From Cytophagaceae bacterium (GTDB lineage Bacteria; Bacteroidota; Bacteroidia; Cytophagales; Flexibacteraceae): a stretch of DNA of 64,000 nucleotides. Below, in pieces: positions 53,655 through 63,105 of the stretch. Numbering within the stretch: the first letter of the stretch is position 1; each line of letters begins with the position of its first letter. The notes below the pieces were generated by a model. It was given only the letters and a program-made list of their open reading frames with translations. It did no database searches and was not told where the DNA came from. The stretch spans positions 186,001-250,000 of the forward strand of contig JAIXYP010000069.1 in assembly GCA_027490155.1 (NCBI GenBank). Direction: 5' to 3'. The translations under genes were made by a program, and so were the position numbers.

Positions 53655-54080
53655 ATGTTACAGCCAAAAAGAACCCTGTATCGGAAGATGCAAAAGGGTA
53701 GAGTAAAGGGCCTAGCGACTCGCGGACACCGCATCGCTTTTGGCAACTTTGCTATCAAGTCGCTGGAGGAGGGATGGATTACGGCACGGCAGATTGAAGC
53801 CGCGCGTATTGCAGTAACTCGTGCCATGAAGCGCGAAGGCCAAGTGTGGGTGCGTATCTTCCCAGATAAGCCCATCACGAAGAAGCCTGCCGAAGTAAGG
53901 ATGGGTAAAGGTAAGGGTGCTCCAGAATACTGGGTTGCATGCGTTAAGCCTGGCACCATCTTGTTCGAGAGTGGTGGCGTTCCGTTGGCAGTAGCCACCG
54001 AGTCGCTCCGCCTTGCTTGTATGAAACTGCCGTTGCGTACTAGCATCGTCGTTCGTCCTGATTACGTTGATGAGGCATAG
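53655..54080 (+). CDS. rplP: 50S ribosomal protein L16
   Basis: The 141-residue protein begins [20 protein letters not shown] and has [40 protein letters not shown] and a basic C-terminal region, all typical of L16. It is placed near the A-site tRNA elbow. It follows the longest gap of the cluster, 201 bp after rpsC. Confidence 0.98.
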   Translation: MLQPKRTLYRKMQKGRVKGLATRGHRIAFGNFAIKSLEEGWITARQIEAARIAVTRAMKREGQVWVRIFPDKPITKKPAEVRMGKGKGAPEYWVACVKPGTILFESGGVPLAVATESLRLACMKLPLRTSIVVRPDYVDEA

Positions 54081-54120
54081 CCCTCAGGTTCCTTCACCCT
54101 TAAAAACCTAGCATCAAGCC

Positions 54121-54318
54121 ATGAGCAAGAAGCAAGACCTAAGCAAACTGAACCTGGAGCAGCTATCGACCGAATTAGCCACCCAGAGTTCCCGCTATTC
54201 AAAAATGCGTTTCGCGCACAACATTACGCCAAGCACCAATAGTTCGGAGCTGCGTATCGCCCGTCGTGATGTCGCTCGTATTGCCACCGAAATTCGCAAG
54301 CGCGAATTGGCTAAATAA
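54121..54318 (+). CDS. rpmC: 50S ribosomal protein L29
   Basis: The 65-residue protein has the L29 shape: an N-terminal [20 protein letters not shown] helix and the C-terminal [19 protein letters not shown]. It lies near the tunnel exit beside L23. Position between rplP and rpsQ supports the call. Confidence 0.95.
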   Translation: MSKKQDLSKLNLEQLSTELATQSSRYSKMRFAHNITPSTNSSELRIARRDVARIATEIRKRELAK

Positions 54319-54335
54319 CCCAAACCCTTAACAAC

Positions 54336-54632
54336 ATGGAAAACGTAGTGGAAACCACTCACGCCCACGTAGCCGCAGAAGGCCGCGCCTTCCGCAAGGA
54401 AAGGGTAGGACGAGTGACAAGCAATAAAATGGAGAAAACCATCACTGTCATTGTTGACCGCAAGGTAAAGCACCCAGTGTATGGTAAATTCATGACCAGG
54501 AGCCAGAAGTTCCATGCACACGACGAAAAGAACGAGTGCAACATCGGCGATACAGTTCGTATAATGGAGACCCGCCCATTGTCTAAGACAAAAAGGTGGC
54601 GCCTCGTAGAAATTTTAGAGAGGGCTAAGTAA
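54336..54632 (+). CDS. rpsQ: 30S ribosomal protein S17
   Basis: The 98-residue protein has [20 protein letters not shown], the signature of S17, then [20 protein letters not shown] and [20 protein letters not shown]. An N-terminal extension of about 15 residues ([15 protein letters not shown]) is longer than in E. coli. It is a primary 16S rRNA binding protein. Confidence 0.97.
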   Translation: MENVVETTHAHVAAEGRAFRKERVGRVTSNKMEKTITVIVDRKVKHPVYGKFMTRSQKFHAHDEKNECNIGDTVRIMETRPLSKTKRWRLVEILERAK

Positions 54633-54634
54633 TC

Positions 54635-55003
54635 ATGATACAGCAAGAATCTAGACTCAACGTAGCCGATAACAGTGGTGCCAAAGAGGTACTTGTTATC
54701 CGCGTATTGGGTGGCACAGGCCGCCGGTATGCCTCAGTGGGTGACAAAGTTGTTGTAACTGTCAAGTCAGCCCTATCTAGCAGCAACCTCAAGAAGGGAA
54801 CTGTCTCTAAAGCCGTCATCGTCCGGACTCGTAAAGAGATCCGCCGCAAAGATGGTTCTTACATCCGCTTTGACGACAACGCAGTTGTGTTGCTGAATGC
54901 CCAAGACGAGCCACGTGGTACACGTATCTTCGGCCCAGTAGCCCGCGAACTTCGCGAAAAGCAATTCATGAAAATCGTTTCACTGGCCCCTGAGGTACTC
55001 TAA
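54635..55003 (+). CDS. rplN: 50S ribosomal protein L14
   Basis: The 122-residue protein begins [20 protein letters not shown] and contains the typical [20 protein letters not shown] and [20 protein letters not shown] segments. Its length equals E. coli L14. It takes part in the intersubunit bridge. It starts 2 bp after rpsQ. Confidence 0.98.
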   Translation: MIQQESRLNVADNSGAKEVLVIRVLGGTGRRYASVGDKVVVTVKSALSSSNLKKGTVSKAVIVRTRKEIRRKDGSYIRFDDNAVVLLNAQDEPRGTRIFGPVARELREKQFMKIVSLAPEVL

Positions 55004-55007
55004 GATC

Positions 55008-55343
55008 ATGGTAAAGGACGAGAAGCGTATTAAGCTCAAAATCAAGGCTGGCGATACTGTGAAAGTAATCGCTGGTGATCAGAAAGGCAAACAGGGAACT
55101 GTTGTCAGTGTCGATGCGGTCAAGAACCGTGCAATTGTCGAGGGTGTAAACATGGTTAAGCGCCACGTTAAGCCTACTGCACAAGATCCGCAATCAGGAG
55201 GCATCATCCAGAAGGAAGCCGCCTTGCACATCAGCAACCTAGTGTTGCTTGTTGATGGCAATCCAACACCCAAAGTAGGTATCAAGAAGAATGACAAAGG
55301 CAAAAACCAACGTTATTCTAAGCAAACCCAAAAATTCATCTAG
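55008..55343 (+). CDS. rplX: 50S ribosomal protein L24
   Basis: The 111-residue protein has the KOW motif [20 protein letters not shown] and the later [20 protein letters not shown], typical of L24. L24 starts 50S assembly. It begins 4 bp after rplN. Confidence 0.97.
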   Translation: MVKDEKRIKLKIKAGDTVKVIAGDQKGKQGTVVSVDAVKNRAIVEGVNMVKRHVKPTAQDPQSGGIIQKEAALHISNLVLLVDGNPTPKVGIKKNDKGKNQRYSKQTQKFI

Positions 55344-55345
55344 TC

Positions 55346-55906
55346 ATGGGCGCTCGTCTTAAAGAAAAATACGATAAGGAAATTGCTCCTGCCCTGAAAG
55401 AGAAGTTTCAGTACAAGAGCGTGATGCAAATCCCGAAAATTACGAAGGTTTGTATCAACAAAGGTATCGGCGCTGCCGTTGCTGACAAAAAGCTGGTGGA
55501 CATCGGCGTTGACGAGTTGACGACCATCACTGGTCAGAAAGCCGTTCCGACCAAAAGCCGCCTCGCGATCAGTAACTTCAAACTCCGCGAGAACATGCCT
55601 ATCGGTGCACGCGTTACCCTCCGTGGCGAACGTATGTACGAGTTCATCGACCGCTTGGTGAGCATTGCCTTGCCACGTGTGCGTGACTTCAAAGGCGTTT
55701 CTGATAAGGGTTTTGATGGTCGTGGCAACTACACCCTTGGTGTTAAGGAGCAGATCATCTTCCCTGAGATCCAGATTGACAAAGTGAGCAAAATCACTGG
55801 TATGGATATTACCTTTGTGACCACAGCTACAAACGACGAAGAGTCTTTTGAGTTGTTGAAAGCATTCGGTATGCCTTTTGCTAACCAAAAAAATAACGAA
55901 GAGTAA
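55346..55906 (+). CDS. rplE: 50S ribosomal protein L5
   Basis: The 186-residue protein has the usual L5 features: the [14 protein letters not shown] segment, [40 protein letters not shown] and [10 protein letters not shown]5 binds 5S rRNA and touches the P-site tRNA. It starts 2 bp after rplX and its stop overlaps the rpsN start by one base (TAATG). Confidence 0.98.
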   Translation: MGARLKEKYDKEIAPALKEKFQYKSVMQIPKITKVCINKGIGAAVADKKLVDIGVDELTTITGQKAVPTKSRLAISNFKLRENMPIGARVTLRGERMYEFIDRLVSIALPRVRDFKGVSDKGFDGRGNYTLGVKEQIIFPEIQIDKVSKITGMDITFVTTATNDEESFELLKAFGMPFANQKNNEE

Positions 55907-56175
55907 TGGCCAAAGAATCCATCAAAGCGCGCGAGCGCAAACGTGAGCACCTCGTTGCCAAGTACAAAGTGAAGCGTGCTGCCCTTAAAGAGGCTGGCGA
56001 TTGGGTTGCACTTGATGCACTTCCACGCAACTCTTCGGCTGTACGTCTACGCAATCGTTGCAAACTGACCGGTCGTCCTCGGGGCTATATGCGTCAGTTC
56101 GGTATCTGCCGGAACCAGTTCCGCGAGCTAGCTTCAGCTGGCAAGATCCCGGGCATCACCAAGTCTAGCTGGTAA
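55906..56175 (+). CDS. rpsN: 30S ribosomal protein S14 (zinc-free type)
   Basis: The 89-residue protein begins [20 protein letters not shown] and ends [27 protein letters not shown]. It is the longer form without the four-cysteine zinc site of the short S14. The gene overlaps rplE by one base, indicating translational coupling. It is the last gene of the cluster; rpsH, rplF, rplR and rpsE, which normally follow, are missing. Confidence 0.98.
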   Translation: MAKESIKARERKREHLVAKYKVKRAALKEAGDWVALDALPRNSSAVRLRNRCKLTGRPRGYMRQFGICRNQFRELASAGKIPGITKSSW

Positions 56176-56200
56176 TCCTGATTACCCTATATCAATACAG

Positions 56201-56230
56201 AATCCTGACCTCACGGTCAGGATTTTTTTT
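56201..56230 (+). terminator. Intrinsic terminator of the ribosomal protein operon
   Basis: AATCCTGACC (56201-56210) pairs perfectly with GGTCAGGATT (56215-56224) around the loop TCAC, followed by T residues to 56230. It closes the operon right after rpsN. Confidence 0.95.
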
Positions 56231-56423
56231 GTGGCTAACCCTGGCGCTGTTTTGACGAGTAGGTTAGTTATCTTGTTGTTAATGAGGTAGATATAAGTTG
56301 TGTCTTTTGTTTGATCGGTTATCGAAATGACAAACGTTTTAGTCAGGCTTGTCATTGGGGGGACCCTATCGCTATTTTGCATAAACCACATCATATGTCC
56401 TCGTTCAGAAATTACTTTTCTTT

Positions 56424-56996
56424 ATGCTCAAAATAGCCCACCGTATCAACACCATTGCGCAGCTGGCTAATGTGCCTAAGGATTATGGCATTGAGCTTGA
56501 TCTGCGTTATGAGGGCAAGGACATCATCCTTCACCATGACCCCTTTGTGACGGGCGAGCGGTTTGATGATTTCCTGACGCATTATGACCATGCCCTTATC
56601 ATTCTGAATGTCAAGACGGAAGGGATCGAGGCTGAGGTTTTGCGCCTGTTGGTTAAACATGGGGTGACCAACTATTTCTTCTTGGACCTGTCCCTACCCT
56701 ACCTGATCAAGTACATGCGGATGGGTGAGCGTAAGATTGCGATCAGGTTTAGTGAGTATGAGCCGATTGAGTTCTGTTTGGCCTTTGCAGGCAAGATCGA
56801 CTGGGTCTGGGTGGATTGTTTTCATGAGATGCCCTTGACACCTGAGACCTATCAAATCCTCAAGCAACATTTCAAATTATGTTTGGTCAGCCCTGAATTG
56901 CAGGGTTACAGTACTGACCGCATTGCGGAGTTTAGGGCCAAGTTGCAAGGTATAGAGCTTGACGCTGTGTGTACCAAACGCCCTGATTTGTGGTAG
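56424..56996 (+). CDS. Glycerophosphodiester phosphodiesterase-like protein, short form
   Basis: The 190-residue product has motifs of the GDPD/PI-PLC-like TIM barrel: H6-R7, E24-x-D26 in GIELDLR, and H38-D39 in LHHDPF, followed by VWVDCFHEMPLTPE. It is shorter than typical GDPD enzymes (240 or more residues) and the C-terminal strand region is trimmed, so activity on glycerophosphodiesters is uncertain. There is no signal peptide. I regard it as a member of a small GDPD-like subgroup sometimes found with polysaccharide genes. Confidence 0.72.
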   Translation: MLKIAHRINTIAQLANVPKDYGIELDLRYEGKDIILHHDPFVTGERFDDFLTHYDHALIILNVKTEGIEAEVLRLLVKHGVTNYFFLDLSLPYLIKYMRMGERKIAIRFSEYEPIEFCLAFAGKIDWVWVDCFHEMPLTPETYQILKQHFKLCLVSPELQGYSTDRIAEFRAKLQGIELDAVCTKRPDLW

Positions 56997-57072
56997 GACT
57001 GTTGGTCTTCCTTATCCTATGATAAAATGAGCTAAGTCTCTGGTTTTTTCCTCTATACTTCTGTCTTATCCT

Positions 57073-57729
57073 ATGCAAGTACTTGGCTTCGAGTTGATTG
57101 ATCTTATTGGTATAAAGGGGGTATTGCTGGATATCGATAACACGTTGTATCCCTATCAACCTAGCCATCAGGTGGCACAAGCTGCTGCTGCGACGGCCCT
57201 GCAGGAATATCTTGGGGTTGATAGCGTTGCATTTGAGTCAGCCTACAAGGTAGCTAGGACACGGGTACATCATGATCTGGAGGGTCAGGCGGCGTCCCAC
57301 AGTCGGCTATTATATGGGCAAAAGTTGGTAGAGGTACTTTTGGGACGGACTGATTTTGAGGCATCCTTATTGTTCGACCGAGTCTATTGGGATACCTTTC
57401 TTAAGACTATCAATCTATTACCTGAGGCCAAGGTGTTTTTGGAACAATGCCGTGAAACCAACATCAAGGTATGCCTCTTGACGGACTTGACTGCTGCCAT
57501 CCAGCACCGGAAGGCAATCGTGTTGGGGCTTGCAGACTATGTGCAATACATGGTTAGCAGTGAAGAGGCTGGCGTTGAGAAGCCTGCTGCCGCCATGTTC
57601 ACTCTCGGGATGGAGAAGATGGACCTATCACCTGCTGATTGCATTATGGTTGGTGATAGCCTCGAGAAGGACATTAAAGGCGCTGAAGCGTTAGGGATTA
57701 GGGCTTATCAGATATCGATCTTGGTATGA
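57073..57729 (+). CDS. HAD family hydrolase
   Basis: The 218-residue protein has the HAD motif I LLDIDNTLYPY (nucleophile D20, acid/base D22), a helical cap region (about 40-110), motif II CLLTDLTAA, the motif III Lys in GVEKPAAAMF and motif IV VGDSLEKDIKGAEALGI. It is a cytoplasmic haloacid-dehalogenase-type phosphatase with a C1 cap. The substrate is not predictable. It follows the GDPD-like gene after 76 bp and may be cotranscribed. Confidence 0.9.
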   Translation: MQVLGFELIDLIGIKGVLLDIDNTLYPYQPSHQVAQAAAATALQEYLGVDSVAFESAYKVARTRVHHDLEGQAASHSRLLYGQKLVEVLLGRTDFEASLLFDRVYWDTFLKTINLLPEAKVFLEQCRETNIKVCLLTDLTAAIQHRKAIVLGLADYVQYMVSSEEAGVEKPAAAMFTLGMEKMDLSPADCIMVGDSLEKDIKGAEALGIRAYQISILV

Positions 57730-57829
57730 GTTTGAAAGCGAAGGTTTGGTTCTTGCACCATTAGATGCTGATAATTTGAGCTAACTTAGTCTTGAGATAT
57801 TTGCCCAGACGACCTGTTGGCTAATAAGC

Positions 57830-58501
57830 ATGAAACCTACCTTTACCCAGACACAGCCCCCCAAATCTGATTGCGCAATCAGAAATATGGGTGTGCGGTG
57901 TCTGCTTAGGTCATTTTTATTGTCATGGTCTAGGGTGTTGTTGTTGGGCTTGTTGTTGACTTTATTATTTGGCGGCGAAGCCTGCCGAGGCCGTAAGAAG
58001 AAAAAGCGGGCGGCTGGTGCAGCGTTTCAGTCCACTGCCAAGACTAATGTCAATTCCATTGCGCCACGTCCTGAGCTTATCCCAAAGCGGCACCTGACGA
58101 AGGCTGAGATAAAACAAGTGATTTCAGAAGCCCGCAAATACACTGGGACCCCATATCGCTTTGGTGGTGCCAGTAGGGCAGGGATTGACTGCAGCGGACT
58201 TGTGATGGCCAGTTATGCAGGTATCAGGAAGGCCATTCCGCGTCCTAGTTACCAGCAAGCTATGTGTGGGGTTGACGTCCCGAAGGACAAGGCCCAACCT
58301 GGAGACTTAGTCATTTTCCACGATCCGCCCGGCATCATTTCGCACGTCGGGATGGTGACGGAGATATTGCCAGACAAGACGATCAAGTTTATCCAAAGTA
58401 GTACTTCCCTCGGTGTGCACGAGACCAAACTGACCGAAAAGTACTGGGCCAAGCGCTTCAATAAAATCCACCGTCCCTTAGTTGAGGATCGATCGGAATA
58501 G
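57830..58501 (+). CDS. NlpC/P60 family peptidase (C40), membrane-anchored or lipoprotein
   Basis: The 223-residue protein has an N-terminal hydrophobic segment (about 35-50, LLLGLLLTLLFGG) that ends in EAC (Cys52), a possible but imperfect lipobox, then a Lys/Arg-rich linker. The C-terminal half is an NlpC/P60 domain: GTPYRFGGASRAGIDCSGLV with the catalytic Cys121, and SHVGMV with His172. These enzymes cut peptide bonds in peptidoglycan stems. The basic residues after the membrane segment (RGRKKKKR) are unusual for a periplasmic side. Confidence 0.88.
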   Translation: MKPTFTQTQPPKSDCAIRNMGVRCLLRSFLLSWSRVLLLGLLLTLLFGGEACRGRKKKKRAAGAAFQSTAKTNVNSIAPRPELIPKRHLTKAEIKQVISEARKYTGTPYRFGGASRAGIDCSGLVMASYAGIRKAIPRPSYQQAMCGVDVPKDKAQPGDLVIFHDPPGIISHVGMVTEILPDKTIKFIQSSTSLGVHETKLTEKYWAKRFNKIHRPLVEDRSE

Positions 58502-58536
58502 TCATTGCTCAATCGGGATATGACCCACCCTAAAAC

Positions 58537-58572
58537 AAACATCCGCAAGTTGTTGACTTGCGGATGTTGTTA
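58537..58572. terminator. Bidirectional intrinsic terminator between the NlpC/P60 gene and prfB
   Basis: AACATCCGCAAG (58538-58549) pairs perfectly with CTTGCGGATGTT (58557-58568) around a 7-nt loop. T-rich DNA follows on the plus strand, and a run of T residues (GTTTTAG) on the minus strand, so it can serve both convergent genes. Confidence 0.8.
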
Positions 58573-58595
58573 TCTATTAGGGATTCCGAAACAAA

Positions 58596-59685
58596 CTAGA
58601 TGGGCTCTGGAGCCTGCATCAGAAAGGCCTTGATGTACTCATTGAGGTCACCGTCTAGGACGTTTTGCACATCGGTGCGTTCCACGCCAGTCCGGATGTC
58701 CTTGATTAGTTTGTAGGGGTGCAGGACGTAGTTCCGGATCTGGGATCCCCACTCGATCTTCTGTTTAGTTCCTTCAACCTTGGCCTTTTCGGCATTGCGT
58801 TTTTCGATCTCGATCTGGTAAAGGCGGCTTTTAAGCATTTTGATGGCTCGCTCCTTGTTCATGATCTGGGACCGCTCTTGTTGGCACTCGATGATCACGC
58901 CTGATGGTTTATGGTGCAAACGGACAGCGGTCTCAACCTTATTGACGTTTTGGCCACCGGCGCCGCCAGAGCGGAACGTATCAAAGGTAATATCGGCAGG
59001 GTTGACATCGATCTGGATGCTATCATCTACCAAAGGATAGGCAAAGACGGAGGCAAAGGAGGTGTGACGCCTAGCATTGCTGTCAAATGGTGAAACCCGC
59101 ACTAGGCGATGGACACCAATTTCGGCCTTGAGGTAACCGTAGGCAAACTCACCGTCGATTTCTAGGGTGGCAGATTTGATGCCTGCACCTTCGCCCGCAT
59201 TGAGGTTGACCTCGCGCACACCATAGCCTTGGGCTTCACCCCACATGATGTACATACGCATGAGCATCTCGGCCCAGTCTTGGCTTTCAGTACCGCCAGC
59301 GCCACTATTGATCTCGATGATGGCACTGAGCTGGTCCTCTTCGTTGCTGAGCATCTTCTTGAATTCGAGCTCCTCTAGCACCGTAGTTACGACTTTTAGG
59401 GCTTGATCTACCTCTTGCTCAGTTGCCTCGCCCATTTCGGCAAACTCTTGTAGGACTTCTAGCTCACCTAGCTCGGACAATACCTTTTCGTAGGATTCAG
59501 TCCAGACTTTCTTGGTTTTGATATCCTTTAGTAGGATTTCAGCAGCCTTGGGGTCATCCCAAAAGGTAGGTCCTTGTGAGGTAGTTTCTTGGTCGGCTAT
59601 TTGGGATCTTTTGGTATCGTAGTCAAAGATACCTCCTCAGGGCGATGATACGCTCCTTCACATCGCGAAACTGGTCGGCTGTCAT
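58596..59685 (-). CDS. prfB: Peptide chain release factor 2 with programmed +1 frameshift
   Basis: RF2 is encoded in two frames. The first starts at the ATG at 59685 and runs 20 codons ([20 protein letters not shown]) to an in-frame TGA at 59625-59623. A +1 shift at CTT-T-GAC, skipping the T at 59625, joins it to the 342-codon second frame ([11 protein letters not shown] ...), giving 362 residues, normal for RF2. The slippery site is preceded by AGGAGG (59637-59632), the internal Shine-Dalgarno element that stimulates shifting, as in E. coli. The protein has the codon-reading SPF tripeptide ([14 protein letters not shown]) and the catalytic GGQ ([11 protein letters not shown]). RF2 reads UGA and UAA, so the shift is autoregulatory. 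Confidence 0.95.
59623..59637 (-). promoter_or_regulatory. prfB recoding signal: internal Shine-Dalgarno and CTTTGAC shift site
   Basis: On the minus strand AGGAGG (59637-59632) is followed by TAT and then CTTTGA (59628-59623). This is the layout of the RF2 frameshift cassette: purine box, three bases, CUU slippery codon and UGA stop, followed by C. Confidence 0.93.
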
Positions 59686-59740
59686 GTGGGTTGGTGGTTG
59701 TTAGGTTTTGGCCTGTGTTGCCAATAGGCAGACAGAGGCA

Positions 59741-59748
59741 CAAAGGTA
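59741..59748 (-). promoter_or_regulatory. Candidate -7 element of prfB
   Basis: On the minus strand TACCTTTG matches TAnnTTTG exactly and is identical to the -7 element of the ribosomal operon. No TTTG is found at the right distance upstream, so the call is tentative. The leader would be about 50 nt. Confidence 0.4.
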
Positions 59749-59907
59749 TGGACTATGGCCGGAGTTGGTGCTAAAGGGCCAAGATTGGGTGATCTGCCAT
59801 GATAGGACCATCCCACACAAAAATGGCACCTAAGCTGGATGCCTAGGCGCCATTAGTATGAAATCAATAGGAGAGGCTAGGCTGATACTTGCTAGCCTAT
59901 CAATCAG

Positions 59908-62835
59908 TTACTGGCTGATGGCCACCCTGAAGCTACGCCCTGCAACCCTGAGCATATAGATGCCTGGTGTGAGGTCTGGCAGCTGGGTGATCGGGTCTTG
60001 TGGATTGATACTGGTACTGAATACGATCTGCCCCTTGGTGTTGACTAGGCTAGCAGGCATCATTTGCTCGCCCATTAGGCCAGTGACACGTAGCCAACGG
60101 CTAGCTGGGTTAGGGCTGATGAACAGCGCTGAGTTGTTTACGGCTGACTCCCCAAGGCCAGTAACGATGATAGGAGTTTTGGTAACAGCAGTACCTACAG
60201 AGGTAACCAAGGTGGTGAGGTCAGGGGCAGCCGCCAAGGCGAATAGCAAGGTTACCGAGTCGCCTGGGGCAAGCGTAAGTGGGCCATAGCCTGCAACCAT
60301 CGAAACGTCTTGGCCTGCAGCGGCACCAACAGTATTGCTGGTGTCAACACCAGAGCTGAGGCTGAGGTGTTTTTCGGCCAATGTAAAGCCATCATAGATC
60401 TGGAACCTAGAGCCAGCTGTACCATCATTTGTGATTGGGGTGAAGGCTTTGGCGTATGGTGATAGCAAACCTATGCCAGCGAAGTGCCCGCCAGCGGCAT
60501 TGCTTTTGACGTAGCCCATGTTCACGCTACGCTCCCATTTGACGACGTCTGTTGCACCATTGGTCGATATGTCAAAGTCGCTGAAGATGCCATAATTAAG
60601 GCCCGTCATCGTTGTGGCAGACTTGTTCTGGATGTTGTAGGCTACGATGATGTAGTTGCTATCAGCAGCAGTGCCCCAAACGTAGGTGCGTTGTTTGACC
60701 GAGATATTAGGCTGAACAACGGCAGCCGTGGCCGAGAACTTGTTGTCGATATTATAATTGCCGACAGTTGGGCTCAGGGTTTCAAAGACGTTTTTGTCAC
60801 TGCTGAAGGTTTTACGGTAGCCTTGGGCATCATCACGGATACAATCGCCAACTGTGGTGGCATCTAAAGAGGTCAGGACGCCCATCTCGAAGAGGGTAGG
60901 GATGTCACGGTAGAGAAAGCCAATGCCTTGTGTGGCTTGGTCACCGCTATAGCCAATACGTCCGTTAGAGGTGATGGTGGTTTTGATGTTGTTTTTGCGT
61001 ACATTGATAAAGCTCTGGTTGATCATGAACTCAAAATAAACGGACTCACGATAGTTGTTGCTGTCGAGGATGTCGAGGCGGAAGGCAACAACTCTGTCTG
61101 ATGTAGCACCAGGCATAATGCGCATCTTGAATGGTTGGCCCTGCACGATGGACTGGCCAGTGTTGAGCACTCCTAGGACTGAAGAATCCTGAATCATCGA
61201 AACCACAGTTGGGGCCAAAGAAGTTAGCTTGACACGTAGGCGTTGGGTGCTTGGGAACAAGGCGTTGAGGTAAGTGCCAGTGAAAGTAACCGTATCGCCA
61301 GAGGCAAAGATGCCGTCGTTGCCATCACTGATATTGCGAGTGGTTAGGCTAACACCTGGGGAGTTGAGTGTGACTGCACGAAAGACATTGACCCTGCCAG
61401 AGCCAAGTTTACCAGCGAAGTTGCGGTTGGCTGCTATTGTATAAATGTTGTCGGCAGTGGCACGAAGGGTAGCTGCAATTTCACGTGGGCCAAAGGTCGG
61501 GAATTGGGACTTGACTAAGGCTGCACAACCTGCAACCACTGGGCTGGCCATGCTGGTACCAGACAAGGCCCCATAACCGTTGTTGAATATCGCTGCTTGG
61601 ATGTTGCTACCCGGGGCAGAAATGCTCACTTTATAACTAAGGTTGCTAAAGCTGGACTTTGCATCGGAGGTTGTGGTAGAGGCTACCGAAAGCACTTTGT
61701 CAAGGTAGGCAGGGTAGAAGTCGGCCTCAGAGTTGTTGTTGCCAGCGGCGGCAACAACAAGGGCATTTTTGTTAATGGTTGCGTAGTCAATTACGTCTTG
61801 TTCGAACGAGCTAGCAAAGCCTTGGCCACCCCACGAGCAGTTGATTACGTCTGCACCATTGTCAGCAGCGTAGGTAATGCCCCCGTAACCGTTTATGATA
61901 AATCCTGCACCACCTGCACGGGTATCATTGTCAGCAGAACATTTGAGGCCTAGGATCTTGCATTTGAAGCCAACACCTGCCATGCCAACGCCATTATTGG
62001 TAACACCACCCGCAATGCCCGATACATGGGAACCGTGGTTGTTGTTATTGCCCATCACCATTGGGTTATTGTCTGGGACGATGTTCGCAAAGGCGGCCCC
62101 TCCAAAATCCCATCCACGGTAATCATCGATGAACCCGTTATTGTCATTATCCACGCCGTCTATAGGATCGGCATAGTTGATTTTGATATTGGCAGCCATG
62201 TCTGGGTGGTCCCAATCGACACCGCTATCGACAATGCCGATAACGACACTGGTATCACCTTGGGTGATATCCCAGGCAGCATTGGCCCGGATGCGGTTGA
62301 TGTGGTATTGCTGAGCGATGCTAGGGTCATTGGCTGTGAAGACGGGCGCATAGATGTACCATGGCTCGGCATACTGGACAGCCCCACTGAGTAACATTTG
62401 GTTACAGGCATCTGCCACTGGGGTTTTGGTGCTGTACCGGAATTCATAAACCAACGATAGGTCGATCAGAGCCTCACCACGTTCGTTCTGGAACTTGGTT
62501 GGAGCCTTGTGGTGCGGGAACATTTTGGTAACCGATCCGCCACCTAGGTCAGTGATGATTTTCTGGATGCTGCCGACAAGGACCGAATTGTTACTGCATT
62601 GCTCGCGGTAAGCTGGCAGCACTTTGAAGATGATAACCTGCTCGCGGTAGTGCGAGGCGGGGTGGATCTTGACGCTGCCTGGTGTGCCAGGCTGCTGGCT
62701 ATTGCGGTTGAGCCCAGCCTGCTGTTTGCCACGAGGGCCGTCAGAGGCATGGACGATGGTGGCGCTGAGGCCTAAGCTAACTAGCGAGCAGGCTACTAGA
62801 AGCCGTTTGGCTAGACTTGCGATGTGACTATACAT
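59908..62835 (-). CDS. T9SS-exported subtilisin-like serine protease (S8)
   Basis: The 975-residue protein has a signal peptide (SLAKRLLVACSLVSLGLSAT, cleaved near VHA), a pro-region (about 55-165), and an S8 catalytic domain with the triad D203 (GIVDSGVDWDHPD), H267 (NHGSHVSG) and S428 (SGTSMASP); the oxyanion Asn is N366. An inserted DGVDNDNNGFIDD segment (227-239) looks like a calcium site. After it come beta-sandwich modules and, at the C-terminus, a T9SS type A sorting domain (LFISPNPASRWLRVTGLMGE to the end). It should be an extracellular or surface protease. Confidence 0.93.
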   Translation of the reverse strand: MYSHIASLAKRLLVACSLVSLGLSATIVHASDGPRGKQQAGLNRNSQQPGTPGSVKIHPASHYREQVIIFKVLPAYREQCSNNSVLVGSIQKIITDLGGGSVTKMFPHHKAPTKFQNERGEALIDLSLVYEFRYSTKTPVADACNQMLLSGAVQYAEPWYIYAPVFTANDPSIAQQYHINRIRANAAWDITQGDTSVVIGIVDSGVDWDHPDMAANIKINYADPIDGVDNDNNGFIDDYRGWDFGGAAFANIVPDNNPMVMGNNNNHGSHVSGIAGGVTNNGVGMAGVGFKCKILGLKCSADNDTRAGGAGFIINGYGGITYAADNGADVINCSWGGQGFASSFEQDVIDYATINKNALVVAAAGNNNSEADFYPAYLDKVLSVASTTTSDAKSSFSNLSYKVSISAPGSNIQAAIFNNGYGALSGTSMASPVVAGCAALVKSQFPTFGPREIAATLRATADNIYTIAANRNFAGKLGSGRVNVFRAVTLNSPGVSLTTRNISDGNDGIFASGDTVTFTGTYLNALFPSTQRLRVKLTSLAPTVVSMIQDSSVLGVLNTGQSIVQGQPFKMRIMPGATSDRVVAFRLDILDSNNYRESVYFEFMINQSFINVRKNNIKTTITSNGRIGYSGDQATQGIGFLYRDIPTLFEMGVLTSLDATTVGDCIRDDAQGYRKTFSSDKNVFETLSPTVGNYNIDNKFSATAAVVQPNISVKQRTYVWGTAADSNYIIVAYNIQNKSATTMTGLNYGIFSDFDISTNGATDVVKWERSVNMGYVKSNAAGGHFAGIGLLSPYAKAFTPITNDGTAGSRFQIYDGFTLAEKHLSLSSGVDTSNTVGAAAGQDVSMVAGYGPLTLAPGDSVTLLFALAAAPDLTTLVTSVGTAVTKTPIIVTGLGESAVNNSALFISPNPASRWLRVTGLMGEQMMPASLVNTKGQIVFSTSINPQDPITQLPDLTPGIYMLRVAGRSFRVAISQ

Positions 62836-63105
62836 TGGTGTAGTAATAGCTGGACGTGATGGGAAACTATATAACTAGGTTCTAGGATAAATATGTAAGG
62901 ATTGAGCGACCTTGCAAAAGACTTGTTAGCTCTACCTTCCTAAAAACAAATATAGCAGGTTTGTCCATACCATAGTATCAATGGGCTATGTGGGGCACGG
63001 GTTTTGATCCGGATCGCCGAATGGCTTATCACACCCAGATCCTGTTTTAAATTTTGGCAATCGCCAAATGCTGGTCCGTCTAGCCTCCATTAAATCACTT
63101 CTCTC

